From NCBI GenBank assembly GCA_965199095.1, contig CBDAQM010000001.1, forward strand, positions 106,615 through 170,614: a stretch of 64,000 nt of DNA. The letters run 5' to 3'. Positions 16,027 through 23,563 of this stretch are shown here, piece by piece. This DNA is from LMUY01 sp965199095. Its GTDB lineage: Bacteria; Pseudomonadota; Alphaproteobacteria; Acetobacterales; Acetobacteraceae. The notes beneath the pieces are model-generated. The model saw nothing but the letters and a program-made list of their open reading frames with translations, searched no databases and was not told the DNA's origin. Position numbers and translations under genes: made by a program. Numbering within the stretch: position 1 is the stretch's first letter; every line of letters starts with the position of its first letter.

Positions 16027-17214
16027 ATGGACGAACCGGAACAGATTGCCATCCGCTGCACCATCCTGCGCGGCGGAACCAGCAAGGGGGTTTACTTACT
16101 GGAGCACGATATCCCGCCGCCCGGCCCGGCACGCGACCGGCTGCTGAAGCGCATCATGGGCACGCCGGATATCCTGCAGATCGATGGCCTTGGCGGATCA
16201 CGGCTGATCACATCCAAGATGGCCATCGTGAAACGCTCCACCCGCCCGGATGCCGACGTCGATTACACCTACGCCCAAGTGGTCCTGGACCGCGACCTGG
16301 TGATGTACAGCTCGAACTGCGGCAATATCTCGGCAGGGGTAGGCCCCTTCGCAATCGACGCCGGGCTGGTCGGGGTGACGGCGCCGATCACGCAGGTGCG
16401 GATCCACAATACCAACACAGGCAAAGTCCTGGTCGCGCACGTGCCCGTGTCGGGTGGACGCGCAAAAGTCACTGGTGACTTCGCGATCGATGGGGTGCCC
16501 GGCACGGGGGCAGAAATCCGCATGGACTACGCCAACACGATCGGCGCGAAAACCGGCCGCATCCTGCCCACCGGGCAGGTGATGGACACGCTCGAGCTTG
16601 AAGACGGGCAGAGCGTCGCGGTGACGATCTGCGACGTCGCCAACCCGTGCGTGTTCGTCCACGCCGAAGACGTGGGCCTGGAAGGCAGCGAATTACCCGA
16701 CGCTTTCGCAGGCGACCCTAACCTGATCGAGCGGCTCCGCGAGGTGCGCGGCAAGGCCGCCCAACTCATCGGCTTCTGCGACGACTGGCGCGACGTGGAT
16801 CGGCAATCGCCCGGCCTGCCGCTGCTCGTCGCCGTCTCCGAGCCGAAGGCCTACCGCACCATGCGCGGCCAAACAGTCGAGCCAAATGCGGCAGACATGC
16901 GGGCGCGGCTGGTATGGTACAATAAATGCCACGAGAGCATGGCCGGTACGGGGTCGATGTGCACCGCGGCCGCGTCGCGGCTGCCCGGCTCGGTCGCCAA
17001 CCGGGTGATTGGCGCGCCAGCCGCCGCCAAGGACAAGCTGCGGATCGGCCACCCCATGGGCGTGATGACGGTCAACGTCCAGGCGGACCCGGCAAATGAG
17101 CTCGGAGGCATGTCGTTCTCCGCGCTGAGCTTCAGCCGGACAGCCAGGCGCATCATGGACGGCTTTGTCTATGTGCCACGCGACACCATGGACCTCTTTC
17201 AAGCCGATGCATAA
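16027..17214 (+). CDS. PrpF-family isomerase, copy 2
   Basis: Paralog of the product at 9703-10890; most positions are identical by eye along the whole length (395 aa). It keeps both half-domain cysteines (YSSNCGNISAGVGPFAID and SMAGTGSMCTAAA) and the Lys region GGSRLITSKMAIV. The ATG at 16027 has GGGAGG seven bases upstream. Encoded just after the second MFS permease, it may handle a different isomer or form a second entry point into the same pathway. Two copies in one regulon suggest either two sequential double-bond shifts or duplication with one transporter each. Confidence 0.88.
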   Translation: MDEPEQIAIRCTILRGGTSKGVYLLEHDIPPPGPARDRLLKRIMGTPDILQIDGLGGSRLITSKMAIVKRSTRPDADVDYTYAQVVLDRDLVMYSSNCGNISAGVGPFAIDAGLVGVTAPITQVRIHNTNTGKVLVAHVPVSGGRAKVTGDFAIDGVPGTGAEIRMDYANTIGAKTGRILPTGQVMDTLELEDGQSVAVTICDVANPCVFVHAEDVGLEGSELPDAFAGDPNLIERLREVRGKAAQLIGFCDDWRDVDRQSPGLPLLVAVSEPKAYRTMRGQTVEPNAADMRARLVWYNKCHESMAGTGSMCTAAASRLPGSVANRVIGAPAAAKDKLRIGHPMGVMTVNVQADPANELGGMSFSALSFSRTARRIMDGFVYVPRDTMDLFQADA

Positions 17215-17288
17215 CGCTCGTCGCGCAAGCCTTGATCAATGCCGGATGGAGGATTGACCGATGCCGAATTCAACGTTGGAAGCTCGGA

Positions 17289-17847
17289 TGAGTCGCTGAC
17301 GACTTTCGCTGGACGCGGACAGTCTGTCACATCGGAGAGGCCGTCCATGCGGCCGGCAATCGGGGGTTCCGCGGCGTCGGCTGGCCGCCGCATCGCGGCG
17401 TTCGCGAGCGGTTTACCGCGGACGACTTCGACCGGGTGATGGCCACCAACGTGCGGGGCGTCTGGCTGCTGATCAAGGCCGAGATCGAGACCATGCGGCG
17501 CCAGGGCCAGGGCGGTGTGATCGTCAACACCTCCTCCATCGCCGCCACCAGCGGGTCGATGGGGCTGTCTGTCTACGCGGCTAGCAAGGGGGCGTTGGAC
17601 GCCATGATCCGCACCGTGGCGCTGGAGGTCGGCGGCGACGGCATTCGGATCAACAATGTCAGCCCGCACGCCCATGACCGCGATCCTGCCCGAGGAAGCC
17701 CTGGCCCCGAACGCCGCCCTGAAGCGCATCGGCGAGCCCGAAGACGTGGCCGATGTGGCGGTGTGGCTGTGCACACACGAGGCGCGCTTCGTCACCGGCC
17801 AGAGTCTCCTGGTCGACGGCGGCTTCAACATCGCCGGCGCACGCTGA
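17289..17847 (+). pseudogene. SDR-family oxidoreductase, decayed
   Basis: The middle reads FTADDFDRVMATNVRGVWLL, IVNTSSIAATSGS and VYAASKGALDAMIRT, clear SDR landmarks (catalytic Ser and YxxxK). After INNVSP the frame shifts (around 17660-17680), and a second frame gives TPMTAILPEE, RIGEPEDVADVAVWL and GFVTGQ-like FVTGQSLLVDGGF to a stop at 17847. The cofactor-binding N-terminus with its glycine motif is missing or unrecognisable before about 17343. It is therefore a truncated, frameshifted relic. Confidence 0.75.
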
Positions 17848-18730
17848 GCGTCTTCGGCAGGCGTTTCGCCGCCGGTAGTTCGGACCTCGTGGAGCGTTCA
17901 GTCAGCCGGCAAACTCAGGGCAGGATGCGGGAGCGATGGCGGCGGACGAGGTCGCTGTTCTCCGCGCAACGCTCTGGTCGCGTGACTGGCGTGGGTGAAG
18001 CCGATCAGCCGGCCGACGACGAGAACGGGTGCGACCAGCCGAGGGGCTTGGCCGTCCGGGACTGGGCGGCCGGGCGCTCGGGACGCCTCGACTTCGGTGC
18101 GCATCGGTAGGTGAGGTGGTGTCCGCGCCTACCGATCGCGTCTCGGCGCGCCGTTTGACGCTGCCTTTTCCACGGAGCCATGTTGAGCAGATTTGGCCTT
18201 TTGTCGGGGAAGGTTGAACGACCGCTACCGAGAGCCGATCCGCCCGGCTCGACGGCTTGGTCTGGACGCAAAGCCACCGCGGGACGGCACTCCACCCTGC
18301 CCACATGGCGGTTACATAACGACTTACATGTGGTGATGGCCGGGGCGGAAGTGGACGGACCTCACGTCGGGCCTGCGGGTTCTCGCCGTGGGTCGATCTG
18401 ACCCGCGGCGACCGCTCACGATCGGCTCCAATCTGCTGACAGAGTCGGTGGAGCATCATTTGCACCTGCAGATCGCATCGAGGAGCCGAGTATGGCCGCC
18501 TGCCCTCTCGTCCAGGGGGATAGGTGACCCTCTGTGTCGAAGCCAACCCTGAAGACGAGGAGGCGCCCGGAACGCGCGCCAGCCTTCGCTTGGATGATTG
18601 AGGTGAGCGCCTCTGACCGCTCCCTGATTAAGTTGGGATGATGACGCCAAGCTGGCGGTATTAAACCGGCGTGGAATGCGGGATTCGCCGAGTTTATGCA
18701 TAGCCATAGATGCCAGCCAGCAGACCACGA
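17848..18730. other. 883-bp region without a recognised gene
   Basis: Several overlapping open frames exist in this GC-rich stretch on both strands, but none shows a conserved motif, coherent hydrophobic pattern or good start site, and none extends a neighbouring gene. Bordered by an SDR relic and a TetR gene, it looks like decayed sequence. Confidence 0.4.
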
Positions 18731-19279
18731 TCAGTCTAGCAGACGTAACTGCTCGAACGCCGACTCGAGGCACGTCACCAATTGGACTGTAGTGTCTTCA
18801 AACCAAATTGCCAGCGCATAGACGAAAACTGCTCCGCCTATGCGTGAGGCGAGCTCTGCCCCTTTGGGCTCGAAGCCTCTTCGTTCAAGCCCTGCGGCCA
18901 TGGCCTCGATCAGCACCGCATGCTTGGTGGCTTCCCGCTCTCGCAGCGCTGGCACGGCGGAGATGACGGCCTGGCGAGACGCCGAGAACAGGTCGCTTTG
19001 CGTCGAAGCCACTCCGCCGAGCGCGTGTTGCAAGACGGCCATGAGACCGAGCCCAGGCGGTGCGGCCGCGATGGATTGGACCAGCGACGCCTCCAGGCGC
19101 TCCGAACCCTCGAACAGGATGTCGCGCTTGTCAGCGAAGTGGCGGAAGTAGGTCCGCTCGGTCACGTCGGCGCGCGCCGCGATCTGGGCCGCGGTTGTCT
19201 GTTCGTAGCCGTTCTCCTCGAACAGCTCCATCGCCGCCTCCTGCAGCCGGCGATGCACCTTGGCGCGGTCTCTGGGCAC
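18731..19279 (-). CDS. TetR/AcrR-family regulator
   Basis: One-component repressor (182 aa). The N-terminal HTH is clear: AAMELFEENGYEQTTAAQIA, ARADVTERTYFRHFADKRDI. The C-terminal ligand domain is not diagnostic. It diverges from the oxidoreductase gene at 19364 across 84 bp that contain a dyad (19296-19332), so it probably represses that gene and itself. The start at 19279 (MPRDRAKVHRRL) is the usual distance before the HTH. Confidence 0.9.
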   Translation of the reverse strand: MPRDRAKVHRRLQEAAMELFEENGYEQTTAAQIAARADVTERTYFRHFADKRDILFEGSERLEASLVQSIAAAPPGLGLMAVLQHALGGVASTQSDLFSASRQAVISAVPALREREATKHAVLIEAMAAGLERRGFEPKGAELASRIGGAVFVYALAIWFEDTTVQLVTCLESAFEQLRLLD

Positions 19280-19295
19280 GGCCTTATTCCTTGTC

Positions 19296-19332
19296 GTCAG
19301 TGACGGACTTTACCGTATCGTCCATTCCTGAC
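19296..19332. promoter_or_regulatory. Candidate TetR operator dyad
   Basis: GTCAGTGACGGAC (19296-19308) and GTCCATTCCTGAC (19320-19332) are inverted repeats matching at 10 of 13 positions with an 11-bp spacer, placed centrally between the divergent TetR and oxidoreductase genes. Size and place fit a TetR-type operator. Confidence 0.4.
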
Positions 19333-19363
19333 ATATCGACGGCTCGCTGCGCGCGGAGTTAGC

Positions 19364-20308
19364 ATGAAGCGCATCCAATACCACCGCTACGGCGGACCCG
19401 AGGAGTTGCGCCTGGAGGACGCCGAGCGTCCCTCGCCGGCCAAGGGCGAGGTGCTCGTGCGGGTCGTCGCCGCGTCGGCCAATCCGATGGACTGGGGCTT
19501 CCGCAGGGGTGACGCGAAGCTGTTCACCGGATCGCGTTTTCCGCGGGGGCTCGGCCACGACTTCGCCGGGGTCGTCGAAGCCGTGGGCGCCGGCGTGGAC
19601 GCGTTCAGCGCCGGGGACGAGGTGCTCGGTGCGACCGACCCGCGGCAGGCCGGCGCCTTCGCCGAGGCGATCGTGGTCAAGCAGAAGCACGTCTTCCGCA
19701 AGCCGCCTGGCCTGCCGTTCGAGCAGGCCGCGGCGCTGACCATCACCGGCATGACGGCCCACACGGCGCTGATCGGCAAGGCGAAGCTGCGGCACGGCCA
19801 GTCGGTGTTCGTCGCTGGCTGCCTCGGCGGCGTGGGGCGGGCCGGCGTGCAGATCGCGCTGGGTCGCGGCGCCCGGGTGGCCGGCAGCTGCAGCGCGGCG
19901 GGGCGCCAGGAGGCGCTCGCCCTCGGCGTCGAGGAGGCGGTCGACTACAGGACCTTCGATGCCGCAGCGTTCAGCGCCCGCTTCGACGTCGTGTTCGACG
20001 CCGCCGGTGCGCTCTCGCCGGGCCAGTGCGACGTCATGCTGAAGCGCGGCGGCGTGGCGCTGCACGTCACCAAGCCCTTGTCCAACATGGTCCGCTTCTT
20101 GTTCTCCCGGCGCCACCACGCGATCATCGCGCGTCAGGATCCGCAAGCGATGGCGGAGCTGATCGCAGCGGCCGTAGCGGGTCGGCTGTGCGCAGCGATC
20201 GGCCGCAAGGTGTTGCTGGCCGACGCCATTCCGGCGCTCGTCCAGCTTGAGGTCCACCACCAGCCGAAGGGCAAGCTGCTCATCGAGCCCGGCGGAGGCG
20301 ATTCCTGA
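19364..20308 (+). CDS. Zinc-independent MDR oxidoreductase (quinone oxidoreductase-like)
   Basis: NAD(P)H-dependent medium-chain oxidoreductase (314 aa). The GroES-like domain has PSPAKGEVLVRVVAASANPMDW and PRGLGHDFAGVVEAVGAGV; the Rossmann domain has AALTITGMTAHTAL and VFVAGCLGGVGRAGVQIA, where the usual GAAGGVG is changed to GCLGGVG. Structural and catalytic zinc ligands are absent, as in quinone oxidoreductases. Divergent from the TetR gene, it probably reduces electrophiles or quinones under its control. Its TGA overlaps an ATG (20308) that opens a long but unconvincing frame. Confidence 0.88.
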   Translation: MKRIQYHRYGGPEELRLEDAERPSPAKGEVLVRVVAASANPMDWGFRRGDAKLFTGSRFPRGLGHDFAGVVEAVGAGVDAFSAGDEVLGATDPRQAGAFAEAIVVKQKHVFRKPPGLPFEQAAALTITGMTAHTALIGKAKLRHGQSVFVAGCLGGVGRAGVQIALGRGARVAGSCSAAGRQEALALGVEEAVDYRTFDAAAFSARFDVVFDAAGALSPGQCDVMLKRGGVALHVTKPLSNMVRFLFSRRHHAIIARQDPQAMAELIAAAVAGRLCAAIGRKVLLADAIPALVQLEVHHQPKGKLLIEPGGGDS

Positions 20309-20415
20309 TGGCGGCGGAAAAGAACCCCGGCGAGCGTGGCGGCAAACCGGGCGACGGCGAGCCCCGTCCCGACGGCGACGACGGGCGTGATCGGGGCAGC
20401 CACGGCGACGGCGGC

Positions 20416-20544
20416 ACGGAGACCCTCATCGACGCGCTCGACGCCGAGCGCCAGCGCATCCAGGCGCAGAGCTGCTTGGCCGAGGCGCAGGCCAGGCTGA
20501 CCACCGACTGGATCGCCCTTCAGACGAGCCTCGGCCTGGGCTGG
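20416..20544 (+). pseudogene. C-terminal scrap of a NodT-type efflux outer-membrane protein
   Basis: Within a long open frame that begins at 20308, only the stretch TLIDALDAERQRIQAQ...LAEAQARLTTDW...ALQTSLGLGW is protein-like. It matches the C-terminal helix end of TolC/NodT outer-membrane efflux lipoproteins. Sequence before it is low-complexity Gly/Asp/Arg and after it the frame runs antithetically over the next SDR gene, so the frame as a whole is not a gene. Confidence 0.45.
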
Positions 20545-20620
20545 GGGCGGGCGCTACGGCGCAGGCGTCCGCACGATGAGCGTCTGCGCGCCTCCCCTAT
20601 AGCAAGCAAGGAAAACGATC

Positions 20621-21433
20621 GTGAGCAGGATCAAACTCAAGCCGATTGCCGATCAGGTTGTTGTTGTCACCGGAGCCTCGTCCGGAATAGGGCTGGCCGC
20701 CGCCCGCCTCGCCGCCAGCCGCGGCGCCGAGGTGTTGCTGGTCTCCCGCGACGGAGACACGCTACGCGGGATCGTGGCGGACATCGAAGCGGCAGGGGGC
20801 GTCGCCGCCTACGCGGTCGCGGACGTCGGAATCGAGGACGAGGTGAAGGCCGCCGCAGAACAGGCCGTCCAGGTGTTCGGGCGCATCGATGGCTGGGTCA
20901 ACGACGCTGGCGTCGCCATCTACAGTCGCTTGGCGAATACGCCCGCCGACGAGCACGAGCGGCTGTTCCAGACCAACTACTGGGGCGTCGTCCATGGATC
21001 GCTGACCGCTCTGCGGCACTTGCGCGAGCAGGGTGGGGCCATCGTGAACATCGGAACCATCGGTTCGGACATCTCGAGCCCGGTGATGGGCGCCTATGCC
21101 GCGAGCAAGGCCGCGGTGGCGAAGTTCACGTATACGCTTCAGGAAGAATTGGATCTCGAGCGGGCGCCGATCGCGGTTACGCTGCTGCGTCCCTCGGGGG
21201 TCGGGACGCCGCTGGCCGAGCACGCCGCCGTTCACATCAAGGGTGAAGCCCGGCTGCCCCATCCCTTCTACGATCCGTCCGTCGTGGCCGAAGCCATCGT
21301 CGACGCGCTGCAGCACGACCGTGGCGACGTGATCGTCGGTGGAACTGGGAGCCTTCTCGTGACCTTGTCGCGCCTCTTTCCCGGCCTGCATCGCGTTCTC
21401 GCCCGCCCGATATGGCGGAACCTTGAGGGTTAG
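20621..21433 (+). CDS. Short-chain dehydrogenase/reductase (SDR)
   Basis: Classical SDR (270 aa) with VVVVTGASSGIGLAAARLA, the NDAGV version of NNAG, Ser in IVNIGTIGSD and YAASKAAVAKF. The C-terminus (PFYDPSVVAEAIVDALQH, VGGTGSLLVTLSRLFPGLHR) resembles membrane-associated SDRs of about 300-330 aa, so the protein may end slightly early. GTG at 20621 has AAGGAAAA upstream. Its neighbours are an efflux-protein scrap and a hydrolase relic, so no pathway can be assigned. Confidence 0.88.
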   Translation: MSRIKLKPIADQVVVVTGASSGIGLAAARLAASRGAEVLLVSRDGDTLRGIVADIEAAGGVAAYAVADVGIEDEVKAAAEQAVQVFGRIDGWVNDAGVAIYSRLANTPADEHERLFQTNYWGVVHGSLTALRHLREQGGAIVNIGTIGSDISSPVMGAYAASKAAVAKFTYTLQEELDLERAPIAVTLLRPSGVGTPLAEHAAVHIKGEARLPHPFYDPSVVAEAIVDALQHDRGDVIVGGTGSLLVTLSRLFPGLHRVLARPIWRNLEG

Positions 21434-21699
21434 GCTCCGCAGTCAGAGCACAAGAGCGATCTGTTCGAACCCGTGGGCGGCGCACGCGAACGGACCTCCG
21501 AACCTCCAGCCTTCAAGCGCAGTGTCACCAACACCGTTGGCCGCCACCCATTCTTGACAGCGGCCATCTTGTTCGCAGCAGCGACCTTTGTGGTGCTAAG
21601 CAGGCTAAGGAGGGTCCATCACTCATAGATGTCCGCTCGCGTTGCGCACGGTTGGGTTCGATCTCGATCTCGGTCATGACAGGTCTCATCGCGATCACG

Positions 21700-21990
21700 G
21701 CCGGACCCAAGCGACTGCACGATCGCGCGCACGTCCTCCGCGACATTGGTCTTGGCGAAGGTGTCGCCGGCGGCTGGCGCGGAGTCGCCCATGCCACGAA
21801 GGTCGGGAGCAAGCACGGCGTAGCCGGCCTCGGCCAGTCGCGGTATGACGGCGCGCCACGCCTCCCAGCTGTAGGGAAGCCACGCAGCAGCACGACCGCA
21901 GGACCTCGGCCGCCGATCACGTAGTGCAGCGCGTGCCGTTCAACTCGGCATAGCGGTGGGTGAAGCCGTCGAGGCCGTCCACGGCGCTGT
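21700..21990 (-). pseudogene. Alpha/beta-hydrolase (epoxide hydrolase-like), N-terminal relic
   Basis: Minus-strand frames in succession give DGFTHRYAELNGTR, then (shifted) LHYVIGGRGPAVVLLRGFP, then (shifted again) MLAPDLRGMGDS and NVAEDVRAIVQSLG. These are the successive N-terminal segments of haloalkane dehalogenase/epoxide hydrolase-like proteins (oxyanion HG region and the DLRGMGDS loop). At least two frameshifts separate them, and the nucleophile elbow and lid are absent. The remainder of 21434-22034 shows no gene. Confidence 0.65.
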
Positions 21991-22034
21991 CCGGCGCAGG
22001 CGCGGTGCGGGCGCTGTGAGAATATCTGGTACGC

Positions 22035-22886
22035 TCACGCAGCGGCGCCGGAGAGGACGCTGCGCAGGGTGCGAGGCGCATGGCCGGACAGCCGCTCCAC
22101 GTCGCCGGTGACGATGTCGTAGGCGCCGCCGGCCTCGGCCGCCTGCAGCGAGACGACGGCGTCGACGACGAAGGGCGGCAGCCCCGCCGGGCCCATGGCG
22201 GCGCGGAGCGCATCTTTGGTCATCACCTGGAAGGTGACGGGCTTGCCGGCGTGTTCGGCCACAAGTGCGGCGCGCTCCGCTCCGGTGATGCGGTCCGGGC
22301 CGGACAGGTTGTAGGTCCCGCCCGCATGGCCCTCGCCGATGAGCGCGGCTGCACAGGCCGCGGCCACGTCCTCGCGCGAGACGAAGGCGACGCGGTTCTC
22401 AGCCAAGCCCGGCACATGGCCGAGTGCGGCGGCCATGCCGGCCTGTTCGGCGAAGGTTTCGGAGAAGTAGTTCATCCGCAGGATGGTCCAGGCGGCCACG
22501 TCGCTGCGCATCAGGCGACGCTCTCCGGCCCAGTAGGCCGCCCCGAGCGCCGGCTCGGCGATCTCGCGCACGCCCGTCGCCGAGAGCAGGAAGACCTGGC
22601 CGACCCCGGCCGCCACGGCGGCGTCTACCGCCGCGGTGATCTGGGCGCCGCGTACGCCCGGCCGCAGGTCGGCGCTGGGGATCAGCAGCAGGCGTTCCAG
22701 CCCGCCATAGGCCGTCGCCAGCGTCTCAGGCCGATCGTAGTCGCCGAGTCGCGCCTCCAAGCCCTCCTCGATCGCTTCGGGCTTGCGCGTGATGGCGACG
22801 ATCTCGTGGCCGGCGCCGTGCACGCCCAGCTCCCGCACCACCGCGCGGCCGAGCTGGCCCCCGGCTCCGCTGACGCCGATATTCAT
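22035..22886 (-). CDS. NmrA/azoreductase-like NAD(P)-binding protein
   Basis: Atypical (extended) SDR of 283 aa starting MNIGVSGAGGQLGRAVVREL, with the NmrA/QOR2-type GxxGxxG cofactor motif, then LLLIPSADLRPG, FLLSATGV and the SREDVAAACAAALIG segment typical of NADP(H)-sensing oxidoreductases. ATG 22886 is preferred to the longer frame from 22949, since cofactor-motif spacing fits. It is divergent from a HxlR regulator, the same arrangement as quinone/aldehyde-stress genes elsewhere. It probably reduces quinones or senses redox state. Confidence 0.87.
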   Translation of the reverse strand: MNIGVSGAGGQLGRAVVRELGVHGAGHEIVAITRKPEAIEEGLEARLGDYDRPETLATAYGGLERLLLIPSADLRPGVRGAQITAAVDAAVAAGVGQVFLLSATGVREIAEPALGAAYWAGERRLMRSDVAAWTILRMNYFSETFAEQAGMAAALGHVPGLAENRVAFVSREDVAAACAAALIGEGHAGGTYNLSGPDRITGAERAALVAEHAGKPVTFQVMTKDALRAAMGPAGLPPFVVDAVVSLQAAEAGGAYDIVTGDVERLSGHAPRTLRSVLSGAAA

Positions 22887-22904
22887 GTCGAGAACCTTCC
22901 ATGA

Positions 22905-22917
22905 GCACAGATTGTGC
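22905..22917. promoter_or_regulatory. Candidate HxlR operator palindrome
   Basis: GCACA-GAT-TGTGC is a perfect 5-3-5 palindrome in the 118-bp region between the divergent NmrA-like and HxlR genes. A 9-bp inverted pair, CCTTCCATG (from 22896) and CATGGAAGG (before the HxlR start), surrounds it. Either could be the regulator's site. Confidence 0.35.
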
Positions 22918-23004
22918 CCTACGATGTGGAACGACGTGGAAGAGCCCACAAGAACGCACCTAGATGATCGTCACGATTACCGGTGTGCCCATGGAAGGCT
23001 GAAG

Positions 23005-23358
23005 ATGAGCGTTGTGGACGCGTCCTTCGACATCGCAGATCCTGTCGTCTCGGCGCGGGAGAACTGCCGCGGGTTGGCCCAGATCATCGACCGGGTGGGT
23101 GACAAGTGGACGGTGATGGTGGTCGGTCACCTGTCCGAGCACGAGGTCCTGCGCTTCAACGCCCTGATGCGGCTGATCCCGGGCGTCTCGCACCGTATGC
23201 TTACCCTGACGCTCCGCGGGCGCGAGCGCGACGGCCTGGTCAGCCGCACCGCCTACGCCACGGTCCCGCCGCGCGTGGACTACGCCCTCACCGTTCTCGG
23301 GCGCTCTCTGACCGATCCCCTCGCGGGTCTGGCTCGTTGGGCCAGCGCACACCGCTGA
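23005..23358 (+). CDS. HxlR-family regulator
   Basis: Winged-helix regulator of 117 aa. After a short leader with CRGLAQIIDRVGDKWTVMVV, the usual HxlR N-terminal helix with its Cys, it has LRFNALMRLIPGVSHRMLT (recognition helix region), LRGRERDGLVSRTAY and PPRVDYALTVLGRSL. The ATG at 23005 is selected over an upstream frame starting at 22783 because it begins at the family start. Members such as YodB and QorR respond to quinones or aldehydes and control a divergent oxidoreductase, which is the arrangement here. Confidence 0.92.
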   Translation: MSVVDASFDIADPVVSARENCRGLAQIIDRVGDKWTVMVVGHLSEHEVLRFNALMRLIPGVSHRMLTLTLRGRERDGLVSRTAYATVPPRVDYALTVLGRSLTDPLAGLARWASAHR

Positions 23359-23563
23359 GGGATCGTGGCCGCCCGCAGGCCCCGCAGGGACTACGACACC
23401 TTCGCTGACACTCAAGGTTAGCTGCAATCACCGATCGGCAGATCGTAGCGCCGATGGGGTGATCTTTGTCCATTCGGCAATTCGTGAAGATGCTTGCCGA
23501 CAAACGACGACTTTGAGGATATATGCTCCTGCCGGCGTAGCTCGAATCCCGAGACGAAGCTAA

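Noticed and set aside
18005..18546. Minus-strand frames of 99-214 codons between the SDR relic and TetR gene
   Set aside because: No motif, no good start, composition-driven open frames in GC-rich DNA.
20308..21246. Long plus-strand open frame overlapping the oxidoreductase stop and running over the SDR gene
   Set aside because: Apart from a short efflux-protein-like stretch it is Arg/Gly-rich nonsense, and it covers a clear SDR gene in another frame.
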